Position numbers and translations under genes: made by a program
Assembly: GCA_910575625.1 (NCBI GenBank)
Contig: CAJTFD010000013.1
Span: forward strand, 1 to 64,000
Direction: 5' to 3'
From: Clostridia bacterium
GTDB lineage: Bacteria > Bacillota > Clostridia > Lachnospirales > Lachnospiraceae
Length of the DNA stretch: 64,000 bases
Shown here: positions 26,481 to 33,356 of the stretch, piece by piece
Position numbering within the stretch: the stretch's first letter is position 1
Layout: every line of letters starts with the position of its first letter
Notes under the pieces: generated by a model
Databases searched by the model: none
What the model was told of the DNA's origin: nothing
The model's input: only the letters and a program-made list of their open reading frames with translations

Positions 26481-26496
26481 AAGGAGGATGATTATT

Positions 26497-27228
26497 ATGG
26501 CAATTTCAGGAGTAACGGATTACACAAACACTTATGCGGGGTACACAAATTCCGCAAAAAAGGCAGAGGAAAGTGTAAAAACAAGTACGGTGGAGCTGAA
26601 AACTCCAACCGGCGGAACCAAAACGGAGCAGATCAAGACGGGTTATAGCAATGTGAATGATTATTCCAAATATTTGCAGGGCAAGTACAGCTATATGAAT
26701 ACGGGGACTACCTCAATGCAGGGTGTTCCGACAACAGTATCTGTATCGGGAGCATTCTTAAAGAAGTGTATGAATGACCCGGAGAAAGCTAAATATTTGG
26801 AGGAAAATCTGGCGGCTATTCCCGATAGCGTTAAATCGCTTTGTAACTCTGTGAAAATGGCACCGGGTAGTCCTGTAGTGACCTATGCCACTTATAAGAT
26901 AGATGATAATGGTAATATCTCCATGATGAGCGGCAGTACAAACGATCCGGATGGGAAAATAGCCAGAGAGAACGCTGAGAGGAAAGCAAAAGAAAAGAAA
27001 GAGCAGGAAGAAAAAGCGGCTAAAAGGCGGGAGGAGAAAAAGGCAGAGGAAGAAAAGGCCGCGGAAAGACGGGCAGAAAGGAAAGCGGCGAATGAAGCAG
27101 CGGCAGATACAGACGGATATACCGTAAGCGCCACAGGCACGGATATAAAAGCTGTTACGCAGAAAGTTATAGCAGCATCTTTGGGTATGTCTACGCCCGC
27201 AGGAGCAGGTTTTGATATAAAGGCGTAA
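26497..27228 (+). CDS. Array protein 2, unrecognised (DUF6033-like)
   Basis: The 243-residue protein starts MAISGVTDYTNTYAGYTNSA. The shared core is VSVSGAFLKKCMNDPEKAKY, followed by a DDNG turn. The coiled coil (about residues 155-205) consists almost wholly of Lys, Glu, Arg and Ala, and the tail is GAGFDIKA. The tail and its DNA are shared with array protein 3. ATG 26497 has AAGGAGG and the same leader DNA as the gene at 27367. It appears cytoplasmic or secreted by a route without a signal peptide. Confidence 0.7.
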   Translation: MAISGVTDYTNTYAGYTNSAKKAEESVKTSTVELKTPTGGTKTEQIKTGYSNVNDYSKYLQGKYSYMNTGTTSMQGVPTTVSVSGAFLKKCMNDPEKAKYLEENLAAIPDSVKSLCNSVKMAPGSPVVTYATYKIDDNGNISMMSGSTNDPDGKIARENAERKAKEKKEQEEKAAKRREEKKAEEEKAAERRAERKAANEAAADTDGYTVSATGTDIKAVTQKVIAASLGMSTPAGAGFDIKA

Positions 27229-27244
27229 ATAATCCTTACATCCG

Positions 27245-27350
27245 ATTCCGCAGAGGCGCATAAACCCTTGCCCCTGCGGAATGCCCGGACTTACCATAAG
27301 GGGGCATGGGCGGCTCCGAATGACAGAGGGGTCGCCATTCAAAATTTTTT
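27245..27350 (+). repeat. Structured intergenic element, copy 2
   Basis: Three hairpins follow each other: ATTCCGCAG / CTGCGGAAT (27245-27282), ATGCCC / GGGCAT (27281-27307) and GGCGGCTCC / GGGGTCGCC (27309-27336, with G-U pairs). It ends before the ribosome site of array gene 3. Confidence 0.75.
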
Positions 27351-27366
27351 AAGGAGGATGATTATT

Positions 27367-28086
27367 ATGGCAATGGAGATTACAAACAATTACAGTAGTT
27401 ACGTAGCAAGCTACACCGACACTACGAAGAAGACAGACAGCAAGGCGGCATCGGAGGTAAAGACAAACACATCAACAAACAGCAAGGATAAGGTGCAGGC
27501 ATATTACGAGAAATTGTGCAAGAAGTTCCCTAACATTACTTTTAATACAGGTAGTGGTCTTATGAGCGGAAATGAAAATAAAGTGGTAATAAATCTTTCC
27601 AGCGAATGTTTAAAGAAAATGGCAAATGATCCAGAATTTGCTAAGAAAGTAGAGTTTAATTTAACTGGTGCAGTTCCAGGACAAAATAGAATGTTTGCAC
27701 AAGCCAAAGCTGATAATGCAGTGATACATGGTGTTACAACTGTAATAGATGCCGATGGGAATGCTTCCGTTACTTGTGGTGGTATGACAAGAACAAGTGG
27801 TTCAAAACAAAATTCAACTACACTGAATACGGAAAAGAAGCAAAAAGAAAGATTAGAGAAAAAGCGAGAGGAAAGAAAAATTTTAGAAGAAAAGGCGACT
27901 AAGAGACAGGCGGAAAAAAGGGCAGAGAAGAAGGAGCAGATGGAAAAGTTGATAGAAGACAGAGGAGCAGATACGTTCACGGTAACGGCTACAGATACCG
28001 ATGTAAAAAGCGTTACGCAGAACCTTATAGCTGCAATTTCTGGTACATCAGTATCTACGGGAGCAGGTTTTGATATAAAGGCGTAA
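27367..28086 (+). CDS. Array protein 3, unrecognised (DUF6033-like)
   Basis: The 239-residue protein opens MAMEITNNYSSYV, a leader shared with array protein 5. The core is VVINLSSECLKKMANDPEF, then a DADGN turn, a Lys/Glu/Arg coiled coil (about residues 155-200) and the tail GAGFDIKA shared with array protein 2. It therefore looks like a mosaic of its neighbours. The middle part is more AT-rich than the ends, which supports replacement of a central segment. Confidence 0.7.
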   Translation: MAMEITNNYSSYVASYTDTTKKTDSKAASEVKTNTSTNSKDKVQAYYEKLCKKFPNITFNTGSGLMSGNENKVVINLSSECLKKMANDPEFAKKVEFNLTGAVPGQNRMFAQAKADNAVIHGVTTVIDADGNASVTCGGMTRTSGSKQNSTTLNTEKKQKERLEKKREERKILEEKATKRQAEKRAEKKEQMEKLIEDRGADTFTVTATDTDVKSVTQNLIAAISGTSVSTGAGFDIKA

Positions 28087-28102
28087 ATAATCTTTACACC
28101 CT

Positions 28103-28193
28103 ATTCCGCAGAGGCGCAGAAACCTTTGCCCCTGCGGAATGCCCGGACTTATTGCGAGAGGGCATGGACGGCTCTGAACGACAGAAGAGCCGT
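28103..28193 (+). repeat. Structured intergenic element, copy 3
   Basis: The hairpins are ATTCCGCAG / CTGCGGAAT, ATGCCC / GGGCAT (28139-28165, loop different from the other copies) and ACGGCTCT / AGAGCCGT (28168-28193). The last stem keeps pairing despite base changes relative to copy 4. Confidence 0.75.
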
Positions 28194-28222
28194 GATATTA
28201 AAATAATTGGAGGATATTGGAA

Positions 28223-28885
28223 ATGAGCATAAATGGAGTAGGACAGAATTATTATCAGAACAATGTGACGGTAACGAAAAGTTCAAAGAGTGTAAACAAC
28301 ACAGAAGAAACAAGCGGTATGCGGGAATTATCGGAAGCAGAGGAAATGGCGGCATTCAAAAAAGAATTTTATGCCGAACTTGAGAGGATACCAAGGGATA
28401 GAACAATAGCAAATGTGGCTGTTAACATATCAGAAGAAGCATTTAAGAATATGAAAGATGATCCAAAGTACAGGGAACAGATGTTATCTGTGATTAGGCG
28501 TGATATGACGGGTTCTGTTGCTCCGGCCCCGGATTGTTCTTTGGTAATTACAGTAGGAGCTACAGCTAAAGACTATAGGGCTGATGGATGGTCAGTTAAT
28601 AATGATTCGGAATTTTACGCGCGTTCTCAGGACAGTTTTTATAAGAAGACGAGTGAAAAGAAAGACAGGCAGAAGGAGCTTCTGGAGGAATATCTGGAAA
28701 AGAGGGCGCAGGCAAAAAAACAGCAGCAGGAAATGTTGAATGAAAAGATTGCAAAGATGGAACTGGAGAAAAGCAGACTGTCGCAGTCATGGAGCAGTGA
28801 GAGGCAGATGGCAAAAGTGGCTGATGCATATGATGCCAATGTTATGATGGAAACTGTTGCGGGCAGTGCTTCTCTGCTTGGCTGA
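28223..28885 (+). CDS. Array protein 4, unrecognised (DUF6033-like)
   Basis: The 220-residue paralogue of array protein 1 shares the N-terminus INGVGQNYYQNNV, the core VAVNISEEAFKNMKDDPKY, the coiled coil (KKTSEKKDRQKELLEEYLEK) and the tail GSASLLG. The strongest divergence is in residues about 85-120. ATG 28223 follows TTGGAGGA. It lacks any export signal of the Sec type. Confidence 0.7.
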   Translation: MSINGVGQNYYQNNVTVTKSSKSVNNTEETSGMRELSEAEEMAAFKKEFYAELERIPRDRTIANVAVNISEEAFKNMKDDPKYREQMLSVIRRDMTGSVAPAPDCSLVITVGATAKDYRADGWSVNNDSEFYARSQDSFYKKTSEKKDRQKELLEEYLEKRAQAKKQQQEMLNEKIAKMELEKSRLSQSWSSERQMAKVADAYDANVMMETVAGSASLLG

Positions 28886-28888
28886 TAA

Positions 28889-28952
28889 AGGGCATTATGC
28901 CCGGACTTACCATAAGGGGGCATGGGCGGCTCCGAATGACAGAGGAGCCGCC
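28889..28952 (+). repeat. Structured intergenic element, copy 4
   Basis: ATGCCC / GGGCAT (28897-28923) is followed by a perfect 9-bp stem GGCGGCTCC / GGAGCCGCC (28925-28952) with loop GAATGACAGA. As in copy 1, a GGGCAT lies directly upstream and can compete for ATGCCC. Confidence 0.75.
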
Positions 28953-28985
28953 ATTCAAAATAAAAATTTTTAGGAGGACAAAATT

Positions 28986-29318
28986 ATGGCAATGGAGATT
29001 ACAAGCAATTACAGCAGTTATGTAACAAGTTACACTGACAGTACGAAAAAGGTGGATATGTCTGGGAACGGTATGCTGACACATTTATCACAGATGATGG
29101 TGCAGCGCGCTGAGAACTGGATGAACGGCATCGGCGGGACAAACGATATCCTCGGAAGCACAGTGCAGTCAGCAATCAGGGCAACGGAACAGGCACTTTA
29201 TGATTTAGACCATCCGCTTTCCCCGGACAGCGTAAAAAGCATTGAGGTGCAGAGACAGCAGGTGAAGGAGAGAGCATTTTATCAGTTGTTTTTGGTAAAA
29301 CTGGAAGGCTGCTTATAA
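28986..29318 (+). CDS. Array protein 5, chimeric small protein
   Basis: The 110-residue product starts MAMEITSNYSSYV and continues SYTDSTKK, nearly identical to array protein 3. It then switches at about residue 24 to an unrelated helical body (HLSQMMVQRAENWMNGIGG, IEVQRQQVKERAFYQLFLVK). It lacks the DPE core, the coiled coil and both known tails. The shared leader on a different body suggests a sorting or docking signal, or a recombination product. It has an AGGAGG ribosome site. Confidence 0.65.
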   Translation: MAMEITSNYSSYVTSYTDSTKKVDMSGNGMLTHLSQMMVQRAENWMNGIGGTNDILGSTVQSAIRATEQALYDLDHPLSPDSVKSIEVQRQQVKERAFYQLFLVKLEGCL

Positions 29319-29452
29319 AGGATTATGATAGATTAACACCAATGCCCCACAGAGGATAAGCAGGCATCCCTGTTTTCCGGCAGATTGGCAAATCGGGGAG
29401 CAGGGGCGGCTTTGGTGGATGGCGGGGAGTAAAAGGAGTGGAGAAAGTATAA

Positions 29453-30664
29453 ATGAATATTTTTCTTAATAATCAAATTAGGCGGAATCAGACACTGCTT
29501 GACATTATGTTTGGCAGAAAGGTACAGAACACAAAAACTAATAAGAATATGCAGTCCGGCAGGAGGGATACCGTCACCATAAGTAGCGAGGCGCAGGAAC
29601 TGTCCATGAAGAAAAGCATATCGGGCAGGACGCGGAACACAAGCGTAGATAGCACGATTGACCTGCAGAAATATATAGATGATGCCAGGGAAAGCAATCG
29701 CGCGGCATTGGAAAATGCGGGTAGTGAGATTGATGTCAATGCTGTTACATACACGGACAGTTCCGAAGCATTCCGGGCGGCACTGACGGATAAATATTCA
29801 AAACTGGCGGCAGAGGCAAAGACGCATTCCAACCCAGAAGAATATATCTACGGGAAATATTATGACAAAGGCTCACAGTATTATGAAGCGAATCTGACAG
29901 AAACAGAGCGCCGGATTGCCTATAACTATGAAATGCAGATGTATAAGGACGGAAAGATAAACGGCGTAAGTTATCAGGATTCCCTTTTCAGGGGAATTGA
30001 GATATACGGGGATGTGAAGGATAATGACAGGATCATGTTTAAACGCCAGACTATAAACAGGCAGATATCCAATATCCTGTCGGGCGCGGGGATTGACACT
30101 GCAGGGATTCCGGACACCTGCTCTTTTACGGTTGATCCATACAGTTATTATATTTCAGTCGATGGCGTGGACGATTCGCTTAAGCAGCCAATGGAACAGG
30201 CGCTCAATCAGGGGAGCAATGGGAAGAACCTGTATAAGCATATCCTCACCTGCTCTACGCAGGACGGGTGCAACAGTTCGCAGGTTTCTGCGGATTCCAA
30301 GTTGAAGTTTCAGGCATTCCAGCAGGTGTATGAATATATCGGGCTGAAACTGAATGAACTGGATGAGAGGGGCGGAACTTATTATACAAAGGACGGAGAG
30401 GACATAAAGGAACTGGTCAGGACAGCAGTGGATAAGTCAGGCACGGTTCCGTGTGATTACAAGGCGCAGGTAAAGCAGTGGATATGCGGGATGATTTCAG
30501 AGATTTCCGGGAAGGGCTGGAACAATGTGGCAGATATGAATCTCAGCATACTCTTCCAGTCGGGCAGGCTGATTGACACGAAGCAGTCCATCGTTTATGC
30601 ACAGGACAGCGAATGGATCAAGGACACGATAGGTTCCAGTTGGTACAGCGTGACAAATAAGTGA
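29453..30664 (+). CDS. Unrecognised 403-residue array-linked protein
   Basis: The product starts MNIFLNNQIRRNQTLLDIMF, with a basic, polar N-terminus and the DTVTISSEAQEL segment. The latter resembles the DxVxIS..A pattern of FlgM-like and other flagellum-linked proteins, a weak likeness. The middle (RRIAYNYEMQMYKDGKINGV, YYISVDGVDDSLKQPMEQAL) and C-terminus (WICGMISEISGKGWNNVADM) look like a globular alpha/beta protein. No signal peptide or catalytic motif is evident. It follows array gene 5 by 134 bp, which hold a GC-rich hairpin region. Confidence 0.6.
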   Translation: MNIFLNNQIRRNQTLLDIMFGRKVQNTKTNKNMQSGRRDTVTISSEAQELSMKKSISGRTRNTSVDSTIDLQKYIDDARESNRAALENAGSEIDVNAVTYTDSSEAFRAALTDKYSKLAAEAKTHSNPEEYIYGKYYDKGSQYYEANLTETERRIAYNYEMQMYKDGKINGVSYQDSLFRGIEIYGDVKDNDRIMFKRQTINRQISNILSGAGIDTAGIPDTCSFTVDPYSYYISVDGVDDSLKQPMEQALNQGSNGKNLYKHILTCSTQDGCNSSQVSADSKLKFQAFQQVYEYIGLKLNELDERGGTYYTKDGEDIKELVRTAVDKSGTVPCDYKAQVKQWICGMISEISGKGWNNVADMNLSILFQSGRLIDTKQSIVYAQDSEWIKDTIGSSWYSVTNK

Positions 30665-30701
30665 TGAAAACAAATAATGCACAAGTGATAAAAGGGAATC
30701 G

Positions 30702-30974
30702 GTGGACAGGAGGTGGCTGTGCATCCTGTTTGGCGAGCCGTATGAAGCCGAGTTCCAGTCCGGCGGCGGAGTCCATGTGTATGACGGGAACGGAGACGAG
30801 ATACTGACCTACACGGTGGGTGTGGGCTGGCATGAGAAGGAGTCGAAGGCGGAGACACAGGTACACGGGGCTTTGAAGGCTGCCTATTATGATGCGTACC
30901 ATGCGGCAAGGCAGGAGATAAATTCCGGCATTGCCGGGATGGAAGTTCAGGGCGGATTTGTTGCGAGGGCATAA
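30702..30974 (+). CDS. Small unrecognised protein
   Basis: The 90-residue frame (FGEPYEAEFQSGGGVHVYDG, then ALKAAYYDAYHAARQEINSG) looks like a compact beta-hairpin followed by a helix. The GTG 30702 start is uncertain: a GGAGGTGG at 30709-30716 would suit a start a few codons later (near CTG 30717). Similar short direct repeats (GATAAAAGGGAA) flank the gene at about 30687 and 30997. Confidence 0.5.
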   Translation: MDRRWLCILFGEPYEAEFQSGGGVHVYDGNGDEILTYTVGVGWHEKESKAETQVHGALKAAYYDAYHAARQEINSGIAGMEVQGGFVARA

Positions 30975-31000
30975 GAAGAATACATAAAGCACAAACGATA

Positions 31001-31041
31001 AAAGGGAACCAAACGTGAAGTGTTCATGTTTGGTTCCCTTG
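31001..31041 (+). terminator. Perfect 13-bp hairpin, terminator-like
   Basis: AAGGGAACCAAAC (31002-31014) pairs exactly with GTTTGGTTCCCTT (31028-31040). The T-poor flank on the plus strand makes it a weak canonical terminator, but the stem is strong and symmetric. Confidence 0.5.
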
Positions 31042-31110
31042 TTCCATATCAGTGCGGGGAGATAGCAATAGATGTATTTTTGGGGGAGAGGAGGTGGTAT
31101 TATCCGGAAA

Positions 31111-31251
31111 ATGAAATGCCCGGAGAGATGGTGCAAGAAACGGGCCTGTGATATTGGGGAGACGGGTTCCGGCTGGATTATCGTGTCGCTGAAATGCCCT
31201 AACTGCGGCAGGGTAATAAAGGTGTACTGGAAACCGAAAGGAAAAAGATAA
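31111..31251 (+). CDS. Small zinc-ribbon-like protein
   Basis: The 46-residue frame has paired cysteines (MKCPERWCKKRACD and LKCPNCGRVIKVYW), suggesting one zinc site. It begins with ATG 31111. GAGGAGGTGG lies 16-24 bp upstream, so an ATT at 31099 could be the true start. This kind of very short KCPNCG protein is common in phage and plasmid accessory DNA; its role is unknown. Confidence 0.5.
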   Translation: MKCPERWCKKRACDIGETGSGWIIVSLKCPNCGRVIKVYWKPKGKR

Positions 31252-31593
31252 ATATACATAGTGGGAAAGAATGGCAGGAAGGTATCCTGTTATTTTTATT
31301 TTTATAGATTAAAGCGTTTCTTTTATGGTCATACTAAAGTTATCAATGGAAATTTTTGGAAATTCCCATTGTGCGGCTTGGCAGGTCAGCCATGCCGGAT
31401 AACTGAATATGTACCGAGCGAGTGGGACCGCATTGTGTCGAGTCACGAATGGCCGGAGTAAAGCTAGTGAATTATTTTAGATTTCTTACAAAGAGCTTTC
31501 TCAGGGCCATTTTTTGCCTTTTTTTCAAAGCCAGTCCCACATCTGAATGAGAGCGTTCCTAACTTTACGAAGGCGTAAAGGAAGGAACGCTTT
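31252..31593. other. 342-bp region without a convincing gene
   Basis: It holds a 66-codon frame (31261-31461) with no ribosome site and no recognisable fold, T-rich tracts near 31510-31530, and a strong hairpin directly before the next start codon (31553-31590). Promoter elements could be here but none is clear. Confidence 0.4.
31553..31590 (+). promoter_or_regulatory. Hairpin covering the ribosome site of the next gene
   Basis: GCGTTCCT with inner CTTTACG pairs with CGTAAAG and AGGAACGC around loop AAGG. The ribosome site AAGGAAGG of the gene at 31594 is in the 3' arm, so initiation should be blocked unless the stem is opened. Confidence 0.6.
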
Positions 31594-32034
31594 ATGTCTT
31601 TTAGGAAAATCACAATCAAGTCAGGGAACGAAGAATTCACAATGAATGCTACGGAAGAGGAATATCTGAAATACTACCGCCCGTGGTGGCAGATGAAGAA
31701 AAAGGAGCAGAGGAACCGGGAAGCGATGGAGCAGAACGGCTATACGGAAGAATCCTACGAGGAATGGAAAGAGAACGATATGCGGACGGAGTTTTTTTCG
31801 GAGAGCATGGAGGAACTGGCGGAAAAGAGGATGCTGCTGGATGTCCTTCGTGATGCTATGGATTCCCTCCTGCCAGAAGAGCGGGAGCTTGCCATGAAAG
31901 TGTTCGGGGAGGAAATGAGCGTCTACGAATATGCACGGGTAACGGGCGGCAACAGGCGGACGCTTGATTTCCGCAAAAACAAGGTCATGGAGAAACTGCG
32001 CCATTTTTTCCGGGAACGTGGTATTGATGTGTAG
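31594..32034 (+). CDS. Sigma-70 region 4-like protein
   Basis: The 146-residue protein has a Lys/Glu-rich N-terminal half and a C-terminal helix-turn-helix (LLPEERELAMKVFGEEMSVY, then RRTLDFRKNKVMEKLRHFF) resembling sigma factor region 4. Proteins of this form occur in ICEs and phages as small regulators. Its ribosome site is within the hairpin at 31553-31590, which suggests translational control. It is first in a group of small phage-type genes before the recombinases. Confidence 0.6.
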   Translation: MSFRKITIKSGNEEFTMNATEEEYLKYYRPWWQMKKKEQRNREAMEQNGYTEESYEEWKENDMRTEFFSESMEELAEKRMLLDVLRDAMDSLLPEERELAMKVFGEEMSVYEYARVTGGNRRTLDFRKNKVMEKLRHFFRERGIDV

Positions 32035-32180
32035 TTCTTCCTTTATTCGACAGGAAAAGATACGTTTGTCGAACGGTTTTCAAAAATGTTTTATTTTTCA
32101 TTGCCTGTTTTCAAAAAAGTGTCATTACGACAGTGAAGGGGTACAAGATCATCTGCCCCGGAAAGGAGGGAACGGAGCCT

Positions 32181-32339
32181 ATGGAAAAATCACAGGAGCT
32201 TATCGGCATCTTGCAGGCAATCAGCATCGTTGCGAAAAGCCTCGCTGCCAAGCTGATGCAGATCGAGAAGGAAGTGGAAGCCTACGAAGCCGCAAAAGCG
32301 GCGCACGACAGGAAAATGAAGAAAGGATGGAGGCGCTGA
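32181..32339 (+). CDS. Small helical phage protein
   Basis: The 52-residue product (MEKSQELIGILQAISIVAKS, then LAAKLMQIEKEVEAYEAAKA) is a single amphipathic helix region. ATG 32181 has AAGGAGGG. Its stop overlaps the next start (TGATG). Similar small proteins accompany DUF4406-like genes in clostridial prophages. The 145 bp before it contain an inverted repeat TTCGACA / TGTCGAA (about 32053-32079). Confidence 0.55.
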   Translation: MEKSQELIGILQAISIVAKSLAAKLMQIEKEVEAYEAAKAAHDRKMKKGWRR

Positions 32340-32785
32340 TGCGTAAGAAGGTTTTTATCTGCAGCCCCTTCCGCGGCGACATGGAAGGGAATGCAAGGAA
32401 AGCGGCGGCCTACTGCCGCATGGCGTGTGAGCAGGGTTTCCTGCCTGTTGCACCGCATCTCTTATTCCCACAGTTCTTAAATGAGGGGATAGAGGAAGAG
32501 AGGCGGCTCGGCATCTCTATGGGGATGGAGCTGCTCACCCTGTGTGACGAGGTGTGGGTGTTCGGGGAAGCCACCGAAGGGATGGCGGCGGAGATCGCAT
32601 CCGCCACGGCACAGGGGGAAAAACTGCCGGGGATGTCGGATGTCCGTGCGGTGCTGGCAGAGAAGGCCAACGCCGGACATATAGCGGAAGTGAAAGCGCT
32701 CATCAAAGAGCGTGGGGCGGGCAGGCTGTCTGAAATCGATCCGGCAGAATACCCGGGGCTCCTTGCGGCAGCAGGGATGCTGTGA
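32339..32785 (+). CDS. DUF4406/nucleoside deoxyribosyltransferase-like protein
   Basis: The 148-residue protein begins RKKVFICSPFRGDMEGNARK, followed by CRMACEQGFLPVAPHLLFPQ and LCDEVWVFGEATEGMAAEI. This is the Rossmann-like pattern of DUF4406 and MazG-neighbour deoxyribosyltransferase-type phage proteins. It probably acts on nucleotides, but the substrate is unknown. A terminator-like hairpin follows at 32818. Confidence 0.75.
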   Translation: MRKKVFICSPFRGDMEGNARKAAAYCRMACEQGFLPVAPHLLFPQFLNEGIEEERRLGISMGMELLTLCDEVWVFGEATEGMAAEIASATAQGEKLPGMSDVRAVLAEKANAGHIAEVKALIKERGAGRLSEIDPAEYPGLLAAAGML

Positions 32786-32817
32786 TGGGGAAGGGAATGG
32801 GACTGATGAAAGAAGGA

Positions 32818-32846
32818 CCTGCGGGATATTGCCTGCAGGCTTTTTT
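32818..32846 (+). terminator. Rho-independent terminator
   Basis: The stem CCTGC / GCAGG, with C and six T after it, lies downstream of the DUF4406-like gene. Confidence 0.5.
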
Positions 32847-32915
32847 CTGTCTTTTTTCATCCGGGGTTTTAAAGCTGCTGTTTCCTGCGGACTGGGGCAT
32901 AGGAGGTGGCAGCCT

Positions 32916-33155
32916 ATGACGCTTGAAGAAATGAGGTCTGTAGATGTGAGGACGGTTGACCGGGACCAGCTGGTGGATGTGACACGGATCCGTATTGATG
33001 AGGGACTTCCGAAGGAAGAGCGGGTCAGGGAGTTTGTCCGGCAGGTGAAAAATCCGTACTGTTTCCGTGTCGGGAATGTTGTGGTTAAGAATGTGTACAG
33101 CAATGACGGGGTATCCCTAAGGGAGCGCTTTGAGCAGTTCGCAAAGACTCTTTGA
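32916..33155 (+). CDS. DUF6870-like small phage protein
   Basis: The 79-residue protein (MTLEEMRSVDVRTVDRDQLV, VREFVRQVKNPYCFRVGNVV) matches a small family I recall as DUF6870. It is frequent in clostridial prophages and ICEs and has no known function. ATG 32916 has AGGAGGTGG. The 200 bp that follow up to the recombinase operon show no further gene. Confidence 0.65.
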   Translation: MTLEEMRSVDVRTVDRDQLVDVTRIRIDEGLPKEERVREFVRQVKNPYCFRVGNVVVKNVYSNDGVSLRERFEQFAKTL

Positions 33156-33356
33156 CTTCTTGGATGTTGTGAACCCAGGGAGTTTATGGGCACAGGACAT
33201 TGCAGGAAGTCCGCAGGACACCGTGCCATGTCATGGAAAATCCATGGGATCCGTGGTAAGTTGGAATCCTGAAAGGGCTATTGCCTGTGCGGCCTCTGGT
33301 TTCTGGTTATCCGGATTGGGCACCGGATAAGGGAGAACAGGACAGGAGGATTGCAT

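Noticed and set aside
31261-31461. 66-codon gene
   Set aside because: No ribosome site, no known motif; composition is like intergenic DNA.
22958-31593. Diversity-generating retroelement or retron behind the protein mosaics
   Set aside because: No reverse transcriptase motif and no template repeat with A-specific changes were seen; the pattern fits recombination of paralogues.
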